Source of the DNA: Thermoplasmata archaeon UBA184
Lineage (GTDB): Archaea > Thermoplasmatota > Thermoplasmata > Lutacidiplasmatales > UBA184
Length of the DNA stretch: 16,079 nt
Reading direction: 5' to 3'
Assembly: GCA_002495185.1 (NCBI GenBank)
Contig: DAEB01000016.1
Location: forward strand, 7,964 to 24,042
The notes beneath the pieces were generated by a model. It worked only from the letters and a program-made list of their open reading frames with translations. It searched no databases and was not told the DNA's origin. Positions 13,594-16,079 of this stretch are shown in pieces. Position 1 is the first letter of the stretch, and each line of letters starts with the position of its first letter. The translations under genes and the position numbers were made by a program.

Positions 13594-14646
13594 CTAGTCT
13601 CCTCCCATCTGGATCTTGCCGCGCACCTTGGCGTACGTGGCGTAGGAGATCTCGTCCCCGTGCTCGAGGAAGTACTCGACCGGTCGACCGTACCCCCGCT
13701 CGAACGTCGCGAGGGCGTCCGTGGTTTCGAGGTCGAACGCGTCCGACCCGGCTCCCGAGCCGTACCCGACGACCAGGACCCGCTCACCGGGACCGGCGTG
13801 GTCGAGGACGTTCGCGAGTCCGAGCAGCGCCGCCGCCGAGTAGGTGTTTCCGATCGAGGGGGTGACGAGGCCGTAGCGCATCTGAGCGTCGGAGAAGCCG
13901 AGCTGTTTTCCCGCCCGCAGGGGGAACTTCCCGTTCGGCTGGTGGAACACGACGTGTCCGTAGTCCTTCGGGGTCGTGCCCGCGATCTCCATGATCCGCC
14001 GCGCGCATTCGGTCACGTGGCGGAAGTACGCGGGCTCCCCCGTGAATCGACCCCCGTGGCTCGGATACTTCTGGCCCTCCCGCCGCCAAAAGTCCGGAGT
14101 GTCGGTCGTGTAGGACGCCGTGGCATGGACCCGGCAGATCACATTCTCCTTGCCGATCACGTACGCCGCTCCTCCCGCGCTCGCCGAGTACTCGAGCGCA
14201 TCGCCGGGCGCTCCCTGGGAGGTGTCGGTCCCGATCGCGACGCCGTAGCGGATCATTCCCGCGCCGACGAGGCCGAGACAGGTCTGGATCGCCGCCGTTC
14301 CGGCCTTGCAGGCGAACTCGAAATCGGCCGCGGTCAGGTTCGGGGTCGCTCCGACCGCCTGTGCGACGACCGTCGCCGTCGGCTTGACCGCGTAGGGGTG
14401 CGATTCGGACCCGACATAGAGGGCGCCGATCTGCTGGGGGTCGATCCCGCCGCGGACGAGCGCCGTGCGGAGCGCTTCCGTCGAGATCGTGATCGTGTCC
14501 TCGTCGGGGTCCGGGACGCTCTTGCGACGCACGTTGAGTCCCTGGCCCATCGCCTCGCCATCGACGCCCCAGACCCGTCCGATCTCGGCGGGGGTGATCC
14601 GGTGTCGGGGCACGTACGCTCCGTAGCTCACGATTCCTGCTTCCAT
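13594..14646 (-). CDS. Hydroxymethylglutaryl-CoA synthase (archaeal type)
   Basis: A 350-residue protein, exactly the archaeal family length, starting MEAGIVSYGAYVPRHRITPA. It condenses acetoacetyl-CoA with acetyl-CoA to HMG-CoA, the mevalonate precursor of archaeal isoprenoid lipids. The catalytic triad is complete: Glu81 (GSESHPYAVKPT), nucleophile Cys113 (FEFACKAGTAA) and His235 (VVFHQPNGKFP). The C-terminal VLVVGYGSGAGSDAF block is also typical. I chose the ATG at 14646 because the protein begins there with conserved sequence; the open frame continues to 15405 but only as an overlap with the regulator gene. It lies 17 bases after the regulator and two bases before the thiolase-like gene, and should form a complex with that protein and DUF35. 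Confidence 0.95.
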   Translation of the reverse strand: MEAGIVSYGAYVPRHRITPAEIGRVWGVDGEAMGQGLNVRRKSVPDPDEDTITISTEALRTALVRGGIDPQQIGALYVGSESHPYAVKPTATVVAQAVGATPNLTAADFEFACKAGTAAIQTCLGLVGAGMIRYGVAIGTDTSQGAPGDALEYSASAGGAAYVIGKENVICRVHATASYTTDTPDFWRREGQKYPSHGGRFTGEPAYFRHVTECARRIMEIAGTTPKDYGHVVFHQPNGKFPLRAGKQLGFSDAQMRYGLVTPSIGNTYSAAALLGLANVLDHAGPGERVLVVGYGSGAGSDAFDLETTDALATFERGYGRPVEYFLEHGDEISYATYAKVRGKIQMGGD

Positions 14647-14663
14647 CGTCCGAACCTTCCGTC

Positions 14664-15353
14664 CTACAGCTCCTCGAGCCGTTCGAGCACCGCCGGCGCG
14701 TTGAGCGCCGTCGTGAGGAGAGGGATGTTCTCGACCTCGGAGAGGCGGATCGCGAGCGGGTCGACCCGGCCCGGGTTCGCGAAGAAGACGGCGGCGGGCT
14801 TCATCGGGTGCGCACGGATCGCGACCATCGGCGAGCGGCCGTACTTCACGTTCGAGAAGATCAGCGCGCGCTGGGTGGTCCAGCCGTAGACCTCGACGAA
14901 GTGGGACGCGTCGATCGAGAGGATCGCTCGGGGAGCGTCCAGAACCGTGAACCCGTGAATGTCGCGGTGCAGGTCGACCCGGCTCACGGGGCGCGCCTCG
15001 AGCCGGTCGCCGAGGGTCTTGAGGGGGATCGCGACCGCGAACTCCCGCATCCCGAGGATCCCCTCCGAATGGGGTCGCACTCCGAGCCGCTCGCCGACCT
15101 TCCCGCCTTTGTCCGTGTCGAGGGCGATGAGCGCCTCGACGTACCGCCGGATGAAGCCGGCGCCGGGGCTCAGCCGTCGCTCGGATTCGTAGTCGCTGAT
15201 CACCGAGGGGACGGTCACGAGGCGGCGGGCGAGGTCCCTCTGCGAGATCCCGAAGTCCTCCCGCCACTTCCTCAGAGTTCGGCCCGGATGCGGGGACAAG
15301 ACGACTTCGCCCGCGATCTTCTCCCGAAGGTCCGCGTCCACGGGAGCGTCCAT
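14664..15353 (-). CDS. XRE-type helix-turn-helix regulator (COG1709-like), first gene of the HMG-CoA synthase operon
   Basis: Up to 229 residues. An XRE/Cro helix-turn-helix spans about 26-75 (LRKWREDFGISQRDLARRL, SVISDYESERR, then FIRRYVEAL). The C-terminal part (about 100-229) matches the archaeal family of XRE regulators with a ligand-like domain: GMREFAVAIPLKTLGDRLEA, AILSIDASHFVEVYGWTTQR, KPAAVFFANPGRVDP and ENIPLLTTALNAPAVLERL. Lying 17 bases upstream of HMG-CoA synthase in the same direction, it probably controls its own operon. The ligand is unknown; a CoA-ester or isoprenoid intermediate would be a reasonable guess. The start is uncertain: a strong TATA box ends only about 12 bp from ATG 15353, which predicts transcription beginning at GTG 15341 (codon 5), a leaderless start giving 225 residues. 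Confidence 0.87.
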   Translation of the reverse strand: MDAPVDADLREKIAGEVVLSPHPGRTLRKWREDFGISQRDLARRLVTVPSVISDYESERRLSPGAGFIRRYVEALIALDTDKGGKVGERLGVRPHSEGILGMREFAVAIPLKTLGDRLEARPVSRVDLHRDIHGFTVLDAPRAILSIDASHFVEVYGWTTQRALIFSNVKYGRSPMVAIRAHPMKPAAVFFANPGRVDPLAIRLSEVENIPLLTTALNAPAVLERLEEL

Positions 15354-15364
15354 CCGACGCGCCG

Positions 15365-15370
15365 TATAAA
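15365..15370 (-). promoter_or_regulatory. TATA box of the regulator-HMG-CoA synthase operon
   Basis: Minus-strand TTTATA within GCTTTATACG. Its centre (about 15367) is 26 bp from GTG 15341, so the mRNA probably begins at that codon without a leader. A weaker AT patch (GATTAGC, near 15377) is the only alternative. Confidence 0.65.
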
Positions 15371-15437
15371 GCGCTAATCTTCCTGTCGGTCCCCGGTCTC
15401 GACACCTGCCGAAAGTCCCGAGAGAGACCGGAGGGAG

Positions 15438-15543
15438 TGGACCGGGCGAGACTCTCCGGCCGAGCCGCTCGTCGCGGCCCGTCCCTTTGAACTCGCGACC
15501 TCTACCTTGCCAAGGTAGCGATCTTCCGCTGATCTACCGGCCC
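15438..15543 (-). tRNA. tRNA-Ala(GGC) interrupted by a T-loop intron (position 59/60)
   Basis: On the minus strand the acceptor stem GGGCCGG (15543-15537) pairs with CCGGTCC (15445-15439), including the G3-T70 wobble that marks alanine tRNAs; discriminator A at 15438; no CCA encoded. T8-A9, D arm GATC/GATC with loop AGCGGAA, anticodon stem CTACC/GGTAG with loop TTGGCAA giving anticodon GGC, variable region AGGTC. T stem GCGAG (15496-15492) pairs perfectly with CTCGC (15450-15446) only after a 34-nt insert is removed, which leaves T-loop TTCAAAT, identical to that of the spliced tRNA-Arg. Confidence 0.94.
15452..15485 (-). other. tRNA-Ala intron, 34 nt, position 59/60, BHB boundaries
   Basis: Pre-tRNA fold: T stem as outer helix; central helix TTC with GAG (one T-G pair) plus an A-G apposition; 5' bulge AAG with the cut after AA; 3' bulge AGT with the cut after AG; inner helix GG/CC, an A-G mismatch, then CGGGCCGC/GCGGCTCG (one G-T) closing the loop GACGA. 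The predicted cuts remove exactly 15485 to 15452 and join A59 to T60. Bulge sizes and splice position equal those of the tRNA-Arg intron. Confidence 0.9.
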
Positions 15544-15570
15544 ACGCCGGCGGGTCGAGGTCCGCGTTGG

Positions 15571-15577
15571 GATAAAC
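15571..15577 (-). promoter_or_regulatory. TATA box of tRNA-Ala
   Basis: Minus-strand GTTTATC preceded by GGAAGG, which fits a BRE. The centre is about 31 bp before G1 of the tRNA, which puts the transcription start a few bases ahead of the mature 5' end. Confidence 0.65.
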
Positions 15578-15641
15578 CCTTCCTTGGGCGGACGCTGCCC
15601 GCTCGCCGCCGGCGAGCCCGGGCCGTCAGAAGGGCCAAACC

Positions 15642-15647
15642 CTTATC
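15642..15647 (+). promoter_or_regulatory. TATA box of the small helical protein gene
   Basis: CTTATC preceded by CCAAAC. The centre is about 27 bp from the ATG at 15672, predicting a leaderless mRNA. The stretch 15354-15671 has no protein gene; it holds this promoter, the tRNA-Ala gene with its promoter, and the regulator promoter. Confidence 0.55.
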
Positions 15648-15671
15648 CCCCTCTCCCCACTTCCGCGCGCG

Positions 15672-16031
15672 ATGGCCGAGGAACCGCCGACCGGCGAACC
15701 GCTCGACATTATCCTGCGGACCACCCGGGACCTCCTCCGTCCCGAAGAGCTCGTTCGTGAAGCGACCCGGGACATCGTCAAGGACGAGATCCGCCGCCAC
15801 CTCGAGAAGACGCTTCGCGACGACCCCGAGCTCGCCCAGGACCTCAAGGACTCGGTCCGCGACCTCCTCGCCGCGCGGGCGAGCGAGTACGCCGCCCTCT
15901 TGCGGGTCGGCACGGCCGTGGCCCGGATGGGGATGTCGGCGCTCCCACCGGAGGTGCGCCAGGCGATGACCAAGAGCCTCGTCGACGTGATCTCGAAAGA
16001 ACTCGGTCAGATCGTCGAGAGGTCGTTGTAA
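15672..16031 (+). CDS. Small all-helical protein, function unknown
   Basis: A 119-residue protein I do not recognise. It is rich in charged residues, especially Arg, Asp and Glu, and predicted to be almost wholly helical: about 24-60 (EELVREATRDIVKDEIRRHL, then EKTLRDDPELAQDLKDSVRD), a more hydrophobic helix at 74-90 (ALLRVGTAVARMGMSAL), and a final helix 93-118 (PEVRQAMTKSLVDVISKELG). No cysteine, no signal peptide and no convincing transmembrane helix. TATA placement and an ATG preceded by no ribosome-binding site suggest a leaderless start. Another reading frame begins five bases after it ends, so it is probably the first gene of an operon that continues beyond the window. Confidence 0.75.
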   Translation: MAEEPPTGEPLDIILRTTRDLLRPEELVREATRDIVKDEIRRHLEKTLRDDPELAQDLKDSVRDLLAARASEYAALLRVGTAVARMGMSALPPEVRQAMTKSLVDVISKELGQIVERSL

Positions 16032-16035
16032 CCCC

Positions 16036-16079
16036 ATGCCGATGGCGCCGGACCAGGTCCGGATCTACGAGATCAAGCG
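16036..16079 (+). CDS. Start of an unidentified gene, cut by window edge
   Basis: Five bases after the stop of the small helical protein, ATG CCG ATG opens a frame MPMAPDQVRIYEIKR that stays open to the end of the window. Either ATG (16036 or 16042) could be the start. Fourteen codons are too few to identify the product; the position and spacing suggest co-transcription with the gene before it. Confidence 0.5.
   Translation, partial: MPMAPDQVRIYEIK

Noticed and set aside
13594..15405. A 603-residue open frame extending HMG-CoA synthase upstream through the regulator gene
   Set aside because: The first 253 residues are arginine/proline-rich frame-shifted sequence typical of high-GC DNA; conserved synthase sequence begins at the ATG at 14646, and the overlapped frame encodes a clear XRE regulator.
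1..16079. CRISPR array, transposon or prophage
   Set aside because: No regularly spaced repeats, transposase, integrase or terminal inverted repeats were found; all clear genes are chromosomal housekeeping or conserved archaeal families.

Overview
The window is archaeal chromosomal DNA of high GC content, most likely from an uncultured Thermoplasmatota-like euryarchaeon; the lineage is my inference. Archaeal markers are: the L3-L4-L23-L2 order with archaeal-type proteins, TATA-box promoters about 26-29 bp upstream of starts, possible leaderless genes, tRNA introns bounded by bulge-helix-bulge (BHB) folds, no encoded CCA in either tRNA, and the HMG-CoA synthase / thiolase / DUF35 cluster. No CRISPR array, insertion sequence or phage gene was seen; this is ordinary core genome.

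Layout. Bases 1-2546 (minus) hold the start of the large ribosomal protein operon, L3 > L4 > L23 > L2 (L2 is cut by the window edge), with 1-4 base overlaps between genes. Bases 2790-5046 (plus) hold threonine dehydrogenase and glycine C-acetyltransferase, a two-step route from threonine to glycine plus acetyl-CoA, followed by a DUF2203 gene with its own promoter. Bases 5637-6560 (minus) encode a zinc-ribbon membrane protein, and 6594-7187 (plus) a DUF99 protein related to endonuclease V. A tRNA-Arg(TCT) follows at 7213-7323. A minus-strand pair (8371-9576 and 7329-8393) encodes a GT4 glycosyltransferase and a winged-helix/zinc-ribbon protein of unknown role. A cytoplasmic serine hydrolase of the beta-lactamase/CubicO type runs divergently (9659-11131). 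Bases 11135-15353 (minus) form an apparent operon: XRE-type regulator > HMG-CoA synthase > thiolase-fold protein > DUF35 OB-fold protein > DUF835 protein. A tRNA-Ala(GGC) at 15438-15543 (minus), a small helical protein and the first codons of another gene close the window.

Two results stand out. First, both tRNA genes are interrupted in the T-loop at position 59/60 by introns of 36 and 34 nt. In each, removing the insert restores a perfect T stem, a complete acceptor stem and the same T-loop TTCAAAT, and each insert folds into a BHB with 3-nt bulges that predicts exactly those cuts. Two out of two tRNAs suggests a genome-wide habit. Second, the thiolase beside an intact HMG-CoA synthase has lost all three recognisable catalytic loops (nucleophile Cys to Gly87, HDC to HDA, GHP to GRP), so it looks like a pseudoenzyme held in the usual thiolase/HMG-CoA synthase/DUF35 assembly.
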